Below are positions 15,604 through 24,152 of a stretch of 64,000 nucleotides of DNA, piece by piece. Numbering within the stretch: position 1 is the first letter of the stretch; every line of letters begins with the position of its first letter. The notes below the pieces were generated by a model. The model made no database searches. It worked only from the letters and a program-made list of their open reading frames with translations, and had not been told where the DNA came from. The stretch is taken from NCBI GenBank assembly GCA_045863195.1, contig BTUI01000003.1, positions 62,001 to 126,000 on the forward strand. Reading direction: 5' to 3'. Position numbers and translations under genes: made by a program. This DNA comes from W-Chloroflexi-9 sp045863195. GTDB lineage: Bacteria; Chloroflexota; Dehalococcoidia; UBA2979.

Positions 15604-16226
15604 CGGTCGGGTTTCTGCTGTCGTTCGAGGTCGACGATCACAGCAGGGATCGTCGGCGTAGTCTCGGCGCCGACAGGCATAGTTACTTGTGGGGTGTCGG
15701 TGCGCTCTCCTGAACGGACGGAGACAACCGCCAACATCGCAAGGAATGCTACGGCTGAGACCAAGAGCAGCAGACTCACCGTGAAGCAGTTCAGCTTCAG
15801 CGCAACGCGCTTCTCGGTCGCCTCGGACGCACTCGACACCGAATCGGCGAACCACCACAGGATCACGTCCTGATCGGTCTCCCCGAACGCTTGCTCACGG
15901 ATGTTTGCGATCCCAGGGAACCCTTGCATCTTGACGGGGAACAGCCCCAATGCACCAATCAAGACAGCACCGCCCCCAAGGAGCATCGCGGGCATGGCAA
16001 CGAAGCCCACGTCGAGCACGAAGATGCCAACGACAAGGGCTGCAGCCATCGCCGTAATACCGAGGAGCTTCGCGTCCGCACGGGTGGCTCGACCATGCTG
16101 ATGCTCCAACACGGACATTGCGTAGGTAAGACCGACCGAACCAAGCCGTACGGGGTGTCGATTCTCCTCAGGAACGGACGAGGCCGACTCCTGGACTGAA
16201 GTACTTCGCTGCCAGAGCCGTTTCAT
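15600..16226 (-). CDS. Unknown membrane protein in a lower-GC patch
   Basis: A 208-residue protein. After about 45 hydrophilic residues come two closely spaced membrane helices (about 55-75 and 78-97), a soluble stretch of about 50 residues containing VILWWFADSVSSASEATEKR, and a third helix (about 146-168), then a polar tail. The short motif RADAKLLG before the first helix and the general topology loosely recall small membrane effector proteins of phage-defence systems (SLATT/Pycsar-type), but I cannot confirm homology. The GC content is visibly lower than the surroundings, consistent with transfer. Confidence 0.5.
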   Translation of the reverse strand: MKRLWQRSTSVQESASSVPEENRHPVRLGSVGLTYAMSVLEHQHGRATRADAKLLGITAMAAALVVGIFVLDVGFVAMPAMLLGGGAVLIGALGLFPVKMQGFPGIANIREQAFGETDQDVILWWFADSVSSASEATEKRVALKLNCFTVSLLLLVSAVAFLAMLAVVSVRSGERTDTPQVTMPVGAETTPTIPAVIVDLERQQKPDR

Positions 16227-16279
16227 GGCTGAGTCCCCCGGCTGGAGTCTAGCCCCCTACCCCATCGCGCGATCCTGAC

Positions 16280-16285
16280 TAGAAT
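16280..16285 (+). promoter_or_regulatory. -10 box TAGAAT upstream of CoA-transferase pair A
   Basis: TAGAAT is a good -10 match about 77 bases before the GTG at 16363. Transcription from about 16292 would include the palindrome at 16323-16337. No -35 element is obvious. Confidence 0.33.
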
Positions 16286-16322
16286 GCCTGCGCCGCCCCG
16301 GTGGGGGTGCGACCGCGTGTCG

Positions 16323-16337
16323 TGATGGCGGCCATCA
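16323..16337. promoter_or_regulatory. Perfect 15-base palindrome, operator candidate
   Basis: TGATGGC-G-GCCATCA is a perfect inverted repeat located between the -10 box at 16280 and the start codon at 16363. Its size and position fit a dimeric repressor or activator site controlling the CoA-transferase pair. No regulator gene is adjacent. Confidence 0.35.
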
Positions 16338-16362
16338 GGAATCGTCGAGGTTTGGGGGGCGT

Positions 16363-17592
16363 GTGGACGGACCGCTGGTCGGGACGAGGGTGATCGACCT
16401 CTCCCAGTACGTCGCCGGGCCGTATGCCGGCCGGATCATGGCCGGCTTCGGTGCGGACGTGATCAAGGTGGAGCCACCGGACGGCGACCCGATCCGCCAC
16501 TGGGGCCCGTTCACGGAGGGGAAGCCGAACCCGGAGACGGGCGCCCTGCACCTCTACCTCAACCAGGGCAAGCGCTCCGTCACGCTGGACCTGGACACCG
16601 CAGACGGCCGCGCCGTCCTCCGCGAGTTGATCGCCACCGCGGACGTCCTCGTGGAGTCGTTCCGGCCGGGCGCGCTCGCGGAGATCGGCTTCGGCTACGA
16701 GCAGTTGAAGGCGGAGTTCCCCGGCCTCGTCTACCTCTCGGTCACGCCGTTCGGCCAGACCGGGCCGTACGCGCAGCACCACGCGTGGGAGATCACCACC
16801 TACGCCCTGAGCGGCCTCATGTCGATCACGGGCGAGCCGGACCGGGAGCCGTTGAAGAACGGCGGCTACATCGGCCAGTACGGCACCGGGCAGAACGCCT
16901 ACATCGCCACGCTCGCCGCGCTGTGGGAGCGCACCGCCTCCGGCCTGGGCCAGCACATCGACGTCTCCGTCTTCGAGCACACGACCTCGTTGCTGGAGAT
17001 GACGGACATGTACTGGATCTACGGCGGGGAGATCTACCCGCGCTCCGGCAACGGCGCGCGCGCCGCGTGGGGCATCTACCCCTGCGCGGACGGCTTCGTC
17101 GGCGTGGTCTCCGGCCCGCTGCGGCGCTGGGCGAACATCGCCACCCTCATGGAGGAGCCACAACTGGCGGAGGAGCGCTTCCAGCGCCCCGGCTCGCAGG
17201 CGGAACTGCGCGACGAGATCGACGCGCTGATGCTGCCGTGGCTGCTGACGCACGAGAAGGAGGAGATCTACCAGAAGGCGCAGGCCCTCGGCCTTCCCTT
17301 CGGTTATGTCTCTACCCCGGCGGACTTCTTCAAGAACGAGCAACTCCAGTACCGCGGCTTCTTCCACGAGGTGGAGCACCCGGTCGCCGGCACCATGAAG
17401 TACCCCTCGGTCGCGGCGCACTTCTCGGACGGCCTGTGGGAGTCGAAGCGCGCGCCGCTGCTCGGCGAACACACCGCGGAGGTGGTCGCCTCGCTCGGCC
17501 ACGACCGCGCCTCGGCGGAGCGCCTGGCCGCGGCCGGCGCCTTCGGCGGCGCACCCAACGACCGGCGTCCGACGAAGGGAGCCGCCCGATGA
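16363..17592 (+). CDS. CaiB/BaiF (family III) CoA-transferase, subunit without catalytic Asp (pair A, first)
   Basis: A 409-residue family III CoA-transferase. It has the family start GTRVIDLSQYVAGPYAGRIMAGFGADVIKVE and the GQHIDVS motif near 198. Family members move CoA between acyl groups through an aspartyl-CoA intermediate; CaiB Asp169 lies in YTADYFSG. The matching segment here is YIGQYGTG, with Gln172 in place of Asp, so this chain is probably not catalytic by itself. The start is a GTG with GGGGGG upstream. Its stop overlaps the start of the next gene (ATGA), which encodes a chain with the Asp. Confidence 0.87.
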   Translation: MDGPLVGTRVIDLSQYVAGPYAGRIMAGFGADVIKVEPPDGDPIRHWGPFTEGKPNPETGALHLYLNQGKRSVTLDLDTADGRAVLRELIATADVLVESFRPGALAEIGFGYEQLKAEFPGLVYLSVTPFGQTGPYAQHHAWEITTYALSGLMSITGEPDREPLKNGGYIGQYGTGQNAYIATLAALWERTASGLGQHIDVSVFEHTTSLLEMTDMYWIYGGEIYPRSGNGARAAWGIYPCADGFVGVVSGPLRRWANIATLMEEPQLAEERFQRPGSQAELRDEIDALMLPWLLTHEKEEIYQKAQALGLPFGYVSTPADFFKNEQLQYRGFFHEVEHPVAGTMKYPSVAAHFSDGLWESKRAPLLGEHTAEVVASLGHDRASAERLAAAGAFGGAPNDRRPTKGAAR

Positions 17593-18962
17593 CCGACGCG
17601 ACGAAGCGCGACGCGGTGGTGCCGTCCGGCATCACGATGGCGAACGGCCGCACCCTGCCCCTGCGCGAGGGCCAGAGCGGGCCGCTGACGGGCCTCGTGG
17701 TCCTCGACTGCTCGATGGTGTGGGCGGGCCCGTACTGCACGAAGCTCCTGGGCGACCTGGGCGCCACGATCATCAAGATCGAGGCGAACCGGCAGACGGA
17801 CTCGATCCGCGGCGTGGCGATCCCGCCGAAGCCGGCGCCGCCCACCTACTTCAACAACGACATCGGCGAGGACCCGTGGAACCGCAACGGGTACTTCAAC
17901 AAGTACAACCGCAACAAGCTCGGCATGTGCATGAACATCCTCATGGACGAGGGCCGCAAGGTGTTCATGGAACTGGCCGCGCTGGCGGACGTGGTGGTGG
18001 AGAACTTCGGCGGCGGCGTCTTCGAGCGCATGGGGTACGGCTACGACGTGCTCCGCAGCGTGAACGAGGACGTGGTCTTCGTCTCCATGCCGCCCTCCGG
18101 CAACGGCGGGCCGGAGGCGAAGTACGTGGGCTACGGCGTCGCCATCGAGCAGCTCGGCGGCATCGTGGCGCGGACGGGCTACATCGGCGACTACGCGCCG
18201 ATGAAGACGGGCATCAACTACGGCGACCCGATCGCCGGCATGCACACGGCGTCCTACATCATGACCGCGCTCATGCACCGCAAGAAGACGGGCCGCGGCC
18301 AGTACATCGACCTCTCGCAGCGCGAGGCGACGATCGGCTGGGTGGGCGAGTCCGTCCTCGAGTGGCAGATGACCGGCGAGGACCCGACGTGGATCGGTAA
18401 CCGCGACCGGTACATGGCCCCCTCCGGCGTCTACCGCTGCACGGGCGAGGACCGCTGGCTCGCGCTGGCGGTCGGCTCGGACGCGGAGTGGAAGGCGCTC
18501 TGCGCCGCCATCCAGGAGCCGGAACTCGTCGCGAAGTACCCGACGTTCGACGCGCGCGCGCAGGCGCACGACGAGATCGACGCGGTGCTCTCCGCGTGGT
18601 GCGCCACGCGCGACGCGGACGAGGCGATGACGCTGCTCCAGCAGTTCGGCGTGGCGGCCGGCGTCTGCTCCGACAGCCGCCGCGTGGTGGAAGACCCGCA
18701 CCTGCGGGCGCGGGGCTTCTGGCCCACGGTCGACCACGCCTCCGTCGGCGAGCACATCCTCGCCGGCCCGGCCTGGCAGTACGACCGCACGCCGAGCGCT
18801 GTGTACGCGGCCGCGCCGCAACTGGGCCAGCACACGGACTGGGTGCTCCGCGAAGTCCTCGGCAAGTCGGAAGCGGAGATCGCCGCGCTCCGCGACGCGG
18901 GCATCCTGGAGAACATCCCGGAAGAAGTCCTGAAGCAGCGCGCCGCGCAGCAGCAGGCATAG
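17589..18962 (+). CDS. CaiB/BaiF (family III) CoA-transferase, catalytic subunit (pair A, second)
   Basis: A 457-residue family III CoA-transferase, somewhat long for the family because of an N-terminal extension of about 30 residues and an insert around 80-110. The catalytic aspartate is present as Asp213 in NYGDPIAG, followed by the family motif GRGQYIDLS. It is coupled by an ATGA overlap to the Asp-less partner upstream, so the two are probably subunits of one heteromeric enzyme, in the manner of benzylsuccinate CoA-transferase BbsEF. The acyl substrate cannot be read from sequence; C-terminal helices (EVLGKSEAEIAAL) are typical. Confidence 0.87.
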   Translation: MTDATKRDAVVPSGITMANGRTLPLREGQSGPLTGLVVLDCSMVWAGPYCTKLLGDLGATIIKIEANRQTDSIRGVAIPPKPAPPTYFNNDIGEDPWNRNGYFNKYNRNKLGMCMNILMDEGRKVFMELAALADVVVENFGGGVFERMGYGYDVLRSVNEDVVFVSMPPSGNGGPEAKYVGYGVAIEQLGGIVARTGYIGDYAPMKTGINYGDPIAGMHTASYIMTALMHRKKTGRGQYIDLSQREATIGWVGESVLEWQMTGEDPTWIGNRDRYMAPSGVYRCTGEDRWLALAVGSDAEWKALCAAIQEPELVAKYPTFDARAQAHDEIDAVLSAWCATRDADEAMTLLQQFGVAAGVCSDSRRVVEDPHLRARGFWPTVDHASVGEHILAGPAWQYDRTPSAVYAAAPQLGQHTDWVLREVLGKSEAEIAALRDAGILENIPEEVLKQRAAQQQA

Positions 18963-18970
18963 CGGGCCGC

Positions 18971-19876
18971 ATGACGTTCGCACGAGGGCCGCGACGGGCC
19001 GCCACTGGCGGAATCGTCGCGGCCCTCGTCGCGCTGCTCCTCGTCTCCTCGGGCGGCAGCGCCGCCGCGCAGACGCCGCCGGCGACGGCCGGCGGTCCGC
19101 CGATCGCGGAACTGCAGGCGGAACTCCAGCGCCTCATCGACACCTATCGCGGCGGCGGCGAGTACGCCGTCGCCGTCACCGACCTCCAGACCGGCGAGAC
19201 GGTCTCCGTGTACGGCGACCGCCCGCACCTCGCGGCGTGCAGCGTGAACCTGTTCGTGCTGCTGCAGACGATGGTGGACCTGCAGGCGGGACGCGTACGC
19301 GAGGAGCAGGTCGGCCGGCTGATGGCGCAGACGATCTACGCCAGCAACCCTGTCACGGCGCGATCGCTGTACGTCCTCCTCGGCAACGGGGACGTACTGC
19401 GCGGCCTCCGACGTGTCACGGCGCTGATGGATCGGATGGGAATGGAGGACACCGTCCTCAACCACCCGCCCGGCTTCGGCCGCGACTCGCTCGGCATCGA
19501 CCGGAACAACTGGATCACGGCGCTGGACATGAACCGCGGGCTCCAGGCGATCTGGGACGGCCCGATCCTGCGGGAACGCTGGCGTGACGACTTCCTCGAG
19601 CGGCTCACGCTGGTGAAGCCCGGCCTGAACTACCTCACCGCCACCGTCCCCGCCACGGTGAGCCACAAGAACGGCTTCTTCCCGGCGACCGATGGCACGT
19701 TCGTCGATAACGACGCCGCGATCGTGCGGTTCACCTCGGACGGCCGCGAGTACGCCTACGCGATCTCGTTCTTCTCCCAGTGGGTGCCGAAGAAGTACGC
19801 CGACATCCCCCTCGGCCAGTCGCTCGTCCGCACCACCTGGCTCTTCTTCCAGGCCCGCTACGGCGAGGCGGACTGA
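18971..19876 (+). CDS. Secreted class A beta-lactamase-like serine hydrolase fold, catalytic Lys absent
   Basis: A 301-residue protein with a signal peptide (hydrophobic 13-28, AAAQ cleavage near 34). The fold is that of beta-lactamase family 2 / penicillin-interacting proteins. The position of the Ser-x-x-Lys motif reads Cys90-Ser91-Val92-Asn93-Leu94, so the serine is kept but the lysine is Leu. The HKNGFF segment near 236 replaces the KTG motif. It may be a non-hydrolytic peptidoglycan-binding relative or use another mechanism. The gene starts 8 bases after the CoA-transferase pair and may be read through from it. Confidence 0.72.
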   Translation: MTFARGPRRAATGGIVAALVALLLVSSGGSAAAQTPPATAGGPPIAELQAELQRLIDTYRGGGEYAVAVTDLQTGETVSVYGDRPHLAACSVNLFVLLQTMVDLQAGRVREEQVGRLMAQTIYASNPVTARSLYVLLGNGDVLRGLRRVTALMDRMGMEDTVLNHPPGFGRDSLGIDRNNWITALDMNRGLQAIWDGPILRERWRDDFLERLTLVKPGLNYLTATVPATVSHKNGFFPATDGTFVDNDAAIVRFTSDGREYAYAISFFSQWVPKKYADIPLGQSLVRTTWLFFQARYGEAD

Positions 19877-19883
19877 GACACGA

Positions 19884-19909
19884 CGAGGGGGCGCCGATGC
19901 GCCCCCTCG
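19884..19909. terminator. Bidirectional hairpin terminator
   Basis: CGAGGGGGCGC and GCGCCCCCTCG pair perfectly over 11 bases around the loop CGAT. It lies between the beta-lactamase-like gene and the convergent flotillin gene and can stop transcription from both sides. Confidence 0.78.
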
Positions 19910-19946
19910 CTACTGTGCTGCCCTGGCCTGCCCCCGCGTTCCCGCG

Positions 19947-21452
19947 CTACACCTCGGCCGGCGGAGCCGCCGCCGGCGCCCCGCCGAGCCGCGAGGCGTC
20001 ACCGGTGCGGACGAGCGAGATGAGGTCGACGAGGCCGAGGCCAACCGTCTGCTGGAGCGCAGCGTCCGTCGTCGCCAGCACCTCGGGCGTCAGGTTCAGC
20101 AGCTGCTTGGTCGTGCTGCCGCCGCCCCCGCCGCCGAAGTCCATCAGCCGGATCTCGTCGACGTGCGAGATCGGTGACGCCGCGGCGGCGACGATCTCCG
20201 GCAGCCGGGCGATGATGTCCGTCGCCAGCTGCACGCGGATCGCCTCGTCCGTGTATTGCTTGAGGGCGGTCGCGCGCTCCGCGAGACCCCTCGCCTCCGC
20301 GAGCAGTTTCGCGGCGATCGCGTCGGCGTCCGCGTTACCGCGTTCGCGCGTGGCGGACGCTTCACCCTCACCCTTGAGGACGATCGCGAGCCGTTCCGCC
20401 TCGGCGCGGCGGCGTTCGGCCTCCGCCTCCGCCTCGGCGCGCAGGATGCGCTCCTGCTTGCGGCCTTCCGAGTCCAGGATGAGGCGCTGCTTCTCCGCCT
20501 CGGCGGCGGCCACGACCTCCGCCTCCAGTTCGCGACGGCGCTGCTCCGCGTGCTTCTGCGCGAGGACGGCGAGCGCCTCCGCGACCTGCTGCTTCGCTTC
20601 GGCCTCGGCCTGCTGCGCGGCCTGCAGGGCGCGCGCCTCTTCGGCGGTGGTGAGCGCCTGGTACTGCGCCTTCTTGACGTCGCGCTCCTTCTCCGCCTCC
20701 GCGACCAGCGTGTCGGCGGAGGCGCGCGCCTGCTCCGACTCCTGGCGAGCGACCGCCTCCGCGATCGTCGCCTCCCGGTCCGCGTTTGCCTCGCCGATGC
20801 GTGCGTCACGCTTGACCTCGGCGGTGCGTTTGCGGCCCAGCGCGTCCAGGTAGCCGACCTCATCGCTGATCTCGCGCAGCGTGAGCGTGTCGAGCGTGAT
20901 GCCCATCTGGGTGAGTTCGGCCTGCGCCTGCTCCGCGATCTGTCCCTGGAACGCGGTGCGGTCCTGGTAGATCTCCTCCGGCGTCAGTTGCCCGCACACG
21001 CCGCGGAGGTGGCCCTCCAGCACCGCCTGCACGTCACGCTCGATGTCGGTCCGCGGACGGCCGAGGTAGCGCTCGGCCGCGTTCATGATCCCCTCGGAGT
21101 CGCTGGACACCTTGAAGATGGCGGTGCCGGCGACGATCAGCGGGACGCCCTCCTTCGAGATGGCGTTGACGGTGCGCACCTCGGTGCTGATGACGTGCAG
21201 CGACATCCGCTCGAGTTGTTCGAGGACGGGGAAGATGAACGCACCACCGCTGCGCACCACGCGGAAGCCCACGTTCTCGGTGGTCCCGTCCGGACGACGC
21301 CGTGAGTTGCGGCGACCCGAGATCACCAGCACCTCGTCCGGCCCGGCGCGCTCGTACCTCGATGCCCACGTGCCGAAGATGGCGGCGAGCACCAGCACCA
21401 TGATCGCGACGATGAGGCCGATGCCCAGGTTGATGCCGGGGAGGTCAAACAT
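19947..21452 (-). CDS. Flotillin-like SPFH-domain protein
   Basis: A 501-residue protein. One N-terminal membrane segment (about 8-30) is followed by an SPFH domain (about 35-200; EVLVISG, VGTAIFKV-like VAGTAIFKV, DIERDVQAVLEGHLRG) and a very long Ala/Glu/Lys/Arg-rich coiled coil (about 210-400), then a conserved flotillin C-terminus with RLPEIVAAAASPISHVDEIRLMDFG. Flotillins scaffold membrane microdomains. It lies 3 bases after an NfeD-like gene; NfeD-flotillin pairs are a known bacterial arrangement. A polar Gly-rich run (about 440-446) precedes the last helices. Confidence 0.88.
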   Translation of the reverse strand: MFDLPGINLGIGLIVAIMVLVLAAIFGTWASRYERAGPDEVLVISGRRNSRRRPDGTTENVGFRVVRSGGAFIFPVLEQLERMSLHVISTEVRTVNAISKEGVPLIVAGTAIFKVSSDSEGIMNAAERYLGRPRTDIERDVQAVLEGHLRGVCGQLTPEEIYQDRTAFQGQIAEQAQAELTQMGITLDTLTLREISDEVGYLDALGRKRTAEVKRDARIGEANADREATIAEAVARQESEQARASADTLVAEAEKERDVKKAQYQALTTAEEARALQAAQQAEAEAKQQVAEALAVLAQKHAEQRRRELEAEVVAAAEAEKQRLILDSEGRKQERILRAEAEAEAERRRAEAERLAIVLKGEGEASATRERGNADADAIAAKLLAEARGLAERATALKQYTDEAIRVQLATDIIARLPEIVAAAASPISHVDEIRLMDFGGGGGGSTTKQLLNLTPEVLATTDAALQQTVGLGLVDLISLVRTGDASRLGGAPAAAPPAEV

Positions 21453-21455
21453 CGG

Positions 21456-22025
21456 TCAGTCCGTTTCCGCGGGGGCCACGTGAAGTTCGCCCGCCACAAT
21501 GCGCTTCACCACGACCACCGTCCCCTGCGGGATCGCCCCGCCGGAAGCGGAGCGGGCGGGCGCCGTGTGGGTACCGCCCGACATCGAGTAACTCACGCGC
21601 CCCGGCGTCGACTCGCCGATCGGGAGCGTGACGATCCCCTGCGCGCCCGTCATATCGGCGAGCGCGTGGGTGGTGGAGATCTCCTGCTTCATGAACAAGC
21701 GGGTCATGAGGACGACCGCCGCCATCATCGGGATCCCGCCGGCGATGCCGCCTGCCGCAGCGAAGAGCGACGGCACATCGAAGTAGCCGCTGAGCAGCCA
21801 CCCCACCGACCCGAACCCGGCGAGGAACGCCGTGACCGTCTGGACGTTCAGCAGCCCCGCACCCGCGTCGTCCACGCCGCCCAGTTCGGGCGAGATCACA
21901 TCGAACACTTCGCCGAGCAGGAACGTGACGATGAGGATCGCCGCGGCGAGCAGCGCGATCAGCATGAAGACGACGGTGTCCGCGCGCTGGGCGATGTCCA
22001 GCCCGAAGATCTGCAGTAGGTCCAA
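21456..22025 (-). CDS. NfeD-like membrane protein partner of flotillin
   Basis: A 189-residue protein with two or three membrane segments (about 18-40, 65-85, 92-110) and a small C-terminal beta-rich, OB-like domain (GAQGIVTLPIGESTPGRVSYS ... GTVVVVKRIVAGELHV). This layout matches NfeD/YqiJ-type proteins encoded beside flotillins, which influence flotillin assembly. Two starts are possible: TTG at 22025 with GGGGGC upstream, or GTG at 22049. I take the TTG because it leaves room for a ribosome site after the -10 box at 22064-22069. Confidence 0.68.
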   Translation of the reverse strand: MDLLQIFGLDIAQRADTVVFMLIALLAAAILIVTFLLGEVFDVISPELGGVDDAGAGLLNVQTVTAFLAGFGSVGWLLSGYFDVPSLFAAAGGIAGGIPMMAAVVLMTRLFMKQEISTTHALADMTGAQGIVTLPIGESTPGRVSYSMSGGTHTAPARSASGGAIPQGTVVVVKRIVAGELHVAPAETD

Positions 22026-22063
22026 GGTCAGCCCCCGCCAGCAGCACACTCAGTCTCGCGAGG

Positions 22064-22069
22064 ATGCTA
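22064..22069 (-). promoter_or_regulatory. -10 box TAGCAT before the NfeD-flotillin operon
   Basis: Leftward TAGCAT would start transcription near 22057, giving a leader of about 32 bases to the TTG at 22025. It lies between the thioesterase stop and the NfeD-like start, so the flotillin pair may have its own promoter in addition to read-through from the CoA operon. Confidence 0.35.
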
Positions 22070-22098
22070 CCCGAATCGAGCACCCGGTGTGCGTGCGG

Positions 22099-22539
22099 TC
22101 ATGCCTCGCTGGCCACCACTGACGCCTCGAGCGCCGCGCGCACGTCCGGTGGCAACTCCGAGGCGCGGCCGTCGGCGTCGAGCCAGACCTGCGCGCTGGA
22201 TCCGGTGGCGCACACGGTGCCATCGGCCGGCCGCGTGATGCGGTAGGCGAGGCCGAACGAACGACGTCCCACGCTGCTCGTCCACGCCTCGACGCGCACG
22301 ACGTCCCGATGGCGCAGCGGCGCGAGGAATCGACACGTGGTCTCCGCGATCGTGAACGCGCGGTCCGCGACGCCGGGCGGCCTCGGCCGGACGACGACGC
22401 GCAGCCGCGTCAGGTGCTCGAGGCGCGCCTGCTCGAAGAACTGGAAGAAACGCGAGTTGTTGACGATGCCGTCGCCATCGATGTCGGTGGATCGCACCCA
22501 GATCTCGATGCCTGTGGCGGCTGGTTCGCGCTCGGACAT
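22099..22539 (-). CDS. Acyl-CoA thioesterase, 4HBT hotdog family
   Basis: A 146-residue single hotdog protein. The 4HBT-type motif appears as DIDGDGIVNNSRFFQFFEQARLEHL, where the catalytic Asp is kept and the usual His of GHVNN is Ile-Val with Gly before it. Family members hydrolyse acyl-CoA to free acid and CoA. As the last gene of the leftward acyl-CoA operon, 6 bases after the flavoprotein gene, it may release the pathway product or recycle CoA from dead-end thioesters. Confidence 0.8.
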   Translation of the reverse strand: MSEREPAATGIEIWVRSTDIDGDGIVNNSRFFQFFEQARLEHLTRLRVVVRPRPPGVADRAFTIAETTCRFLAPLRHRDVVRVEAWTSSVGRRSFGLAYRITRPADGTVCATGSSAQVWLDADGRASELPPDVRAALEASVVASEA

Positions 22540-22545
22540 CGTGCC

Positions 22546-24066
22546 CTACTTCCCGGCCGCGACGGCCCGCGCGGCGGCGGCGCCGGCGGTGCGGCCGAAG
22601 ACCGCGCCCGCCATCAGGCCGGTGCCGCCGGGGTAGTTGTGCCAGAACAGGCCGCCGACGATCTCGCCGCAGGCGTACAGGCCGGGCATCGGCGTGTCGA
22701 CGGTGTCGAGCACCTGCGCGGAGTCCGCCTGGATGCGCACGCCGCCGAAGGTGAACGTGATGCCGCAGGTCACGGCGTAGCCCACGTACGGCGGCTGCGA
22801 GAGCGGCAGCGCCCAGTTCGACTTCGGCGGGTCGATGCCGCGCGTGCTCACGCCGTCCAGTTTCGAGGGGTCGTAGTCGCCCTCCCCGCAGGCGGCGTTG
22901 TACGCCTCGATCGTGCGGACGAAGCCGCCGATGTCGATGCCCAGCTGGTCGGCGAGTTCGGGGAGCGTCATCGCCTCCGCTTTGGTCGCCTCCTTGATGC
23001 GGTACTCGTCCCGCAGCCGGTGCACGGTCTGCTGGTCGAAGATCTGGAACGCGACGGCGTACGGCTGCTTCAGGATCTCGCGGCCGTACTTCGCGTAGGT
23101 GTAGTTGCGCAGGTCCGCGCCCTCGTCCACGAACCGCTCGCCTCGCGCGTTCACGATCACGCCGAGGGGGTACGAGTGCTTCTGGTACAGGTCGCCGATG
23201 CGCCGGTTGCCGGTGGGCGGCGCCATCATGTCCCACGCCACGGCGTGCGCGCCGGACCAGTGGCCGTACGACTGCGCGCCCGCCTCCAGCGCCGCGCGCA
23301 GCATCTCGCCGGTGTTGTGACGGGTGCCGCGCACCTTCGCCACCTCCCACCCGGCGCCCAGGTAGCGCGTGCGCATCTCCTGGTTCGCCTCGAAGCCGCC
23401 GCACCCGAGCACCACCGCCCCCGCGCCGAGATCGTGGAAGCCAGTCGAGTCGAAGACGCGCACGCCCACGATGCGGCCGGTCTCGTCCTGCAGCAGGTCA
23501 CGCCCGCCGGTGCCGTAGCGCACGCCGATGCCGTGCTTCGGCAGTTGCGAGAAGAGGCTCTCCGAGATGCCCTCGCCGCCGCCGACGCCCTCGGTGATCA
23601 TGCCGCCCCAGAACCGGAGCTTGCCGTCCACCTCGTAGGCCTGGCGGCCGTACATCAGCACCCAGCGCTGCCCGGCGACGCGGCTCATCCACTGCACCGT
23701 GGGGTACGCGTTCGTGATCAGGTAATCGACCATCGACTCGTCCGCGCGCCCCTCGGTGACGCGCACCAGGTCGTCCTTGAACTTCGAGGCGGGGTAGGAC
23801 CCCACGTCGATGCGCTCGACCTCCTCGTCCGTGAGGTCGGGGATGATGCGCCGGATGTCCTTCAGGCCCTCGTACGGGAAGCGGTAGCCGCCACCGGTGT
23901 AGAAGGTGTTGCCGCCGCGCTCGCCCTCCTCCGCCTTCTCGAGGACGAGGACGCTCGCGCCCGCCTCGCGCGCGGCGATGGCGGCGCAGAGCGCCGCGTT
24001 CCCCGCGCCGACGACGATCACGTCCGCGACGCGCTCCGGCAGGCTGGACGAGTGGACGAAGGCCAT
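22546..24066 (-). CDS. FAD-dependent oxidoreductase of the tricarballylate dehydrogenase (TcuA)/fumarate reductase flavoprotein family
   Basis: A 506-residue flavoprotein. The FAD loop is VVGAGNAALCAAIAARE at about 18-34, VLEKAEEGERGGNT marks the ribose-binding acidic residue, and the C-terminal motif is LYACGEIVGGLFWHNYPGGTGLMAG. Overall it matches the TcuA-like branch of the fumarate reductase/3-ketosteroid dehydrogenase family, which oxidises or reduces C-C bonds next to carbonyl or carboxyl groups. I start at the second ATG (24066), with GGGGAG 7 bases before it. In the CoA operon it is the likely redox step. The true substrate is unknown. Confidence 0.8.
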   Translation of the reverse strand: MAFVHSSSLPERVADVIVVGAGNAALCAAIAAREAGASVLVLEKAEEGERGGNTFYTGGGYRFPYEGLKDIRRIIPDLTDEEVERIDVGSYPASKFKDDLVRVTEGRADESMVDYLITNAYPTVQWMSRVAGQRWVLMYGRQAYEVDGKLRFWGGMITEGVGGGEGISESLFSQLPKHGIGVRYGTGGRDLLQDETGRIVGVRVFDSTGFHDLGAGAVVLGCGGFEANQEMRTRYLGAGWEVAKVRGTRHNTGEMLRAALEAGAQSYGHWSGAHAVAWDMMAPPTGNRRIGDLYQKHSYPLGVIVNARGERFVDEGADLRNYTYAKYGREILKQPYAVAFQIFDQQTVHRLRDEYRIKEATKAEAMTLPELADQLGIDIGGFVRTIEAYNAACGEGDYDPSKLDGVSTRGIDPPKSNWALPLSQPPYVGYAVTCGITFTFGGVRIQADSAQVLDTVDTPMPGLYACGEIVGGLFWHNYPGGTGLMAGAVFGRTAGAAAARAVAAGK

Positions 24067-24152
24067 GACACAACTCCCCATCGAACACCGACACCGCTAC
24101 GCGGGCAGCCTCGAACATCACACGATCACACCGCCGAGGCGTCCCGCCCCGG

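Noticed and set aside
15600..16226. Calling the small membrane protein a Pycsar or SLATT defence effector
   Set aside because: Only the general topology and one short motif agree. It has three rather than four clear helices, and no cyclase or other defence gene is adjacent, so I left the function open.
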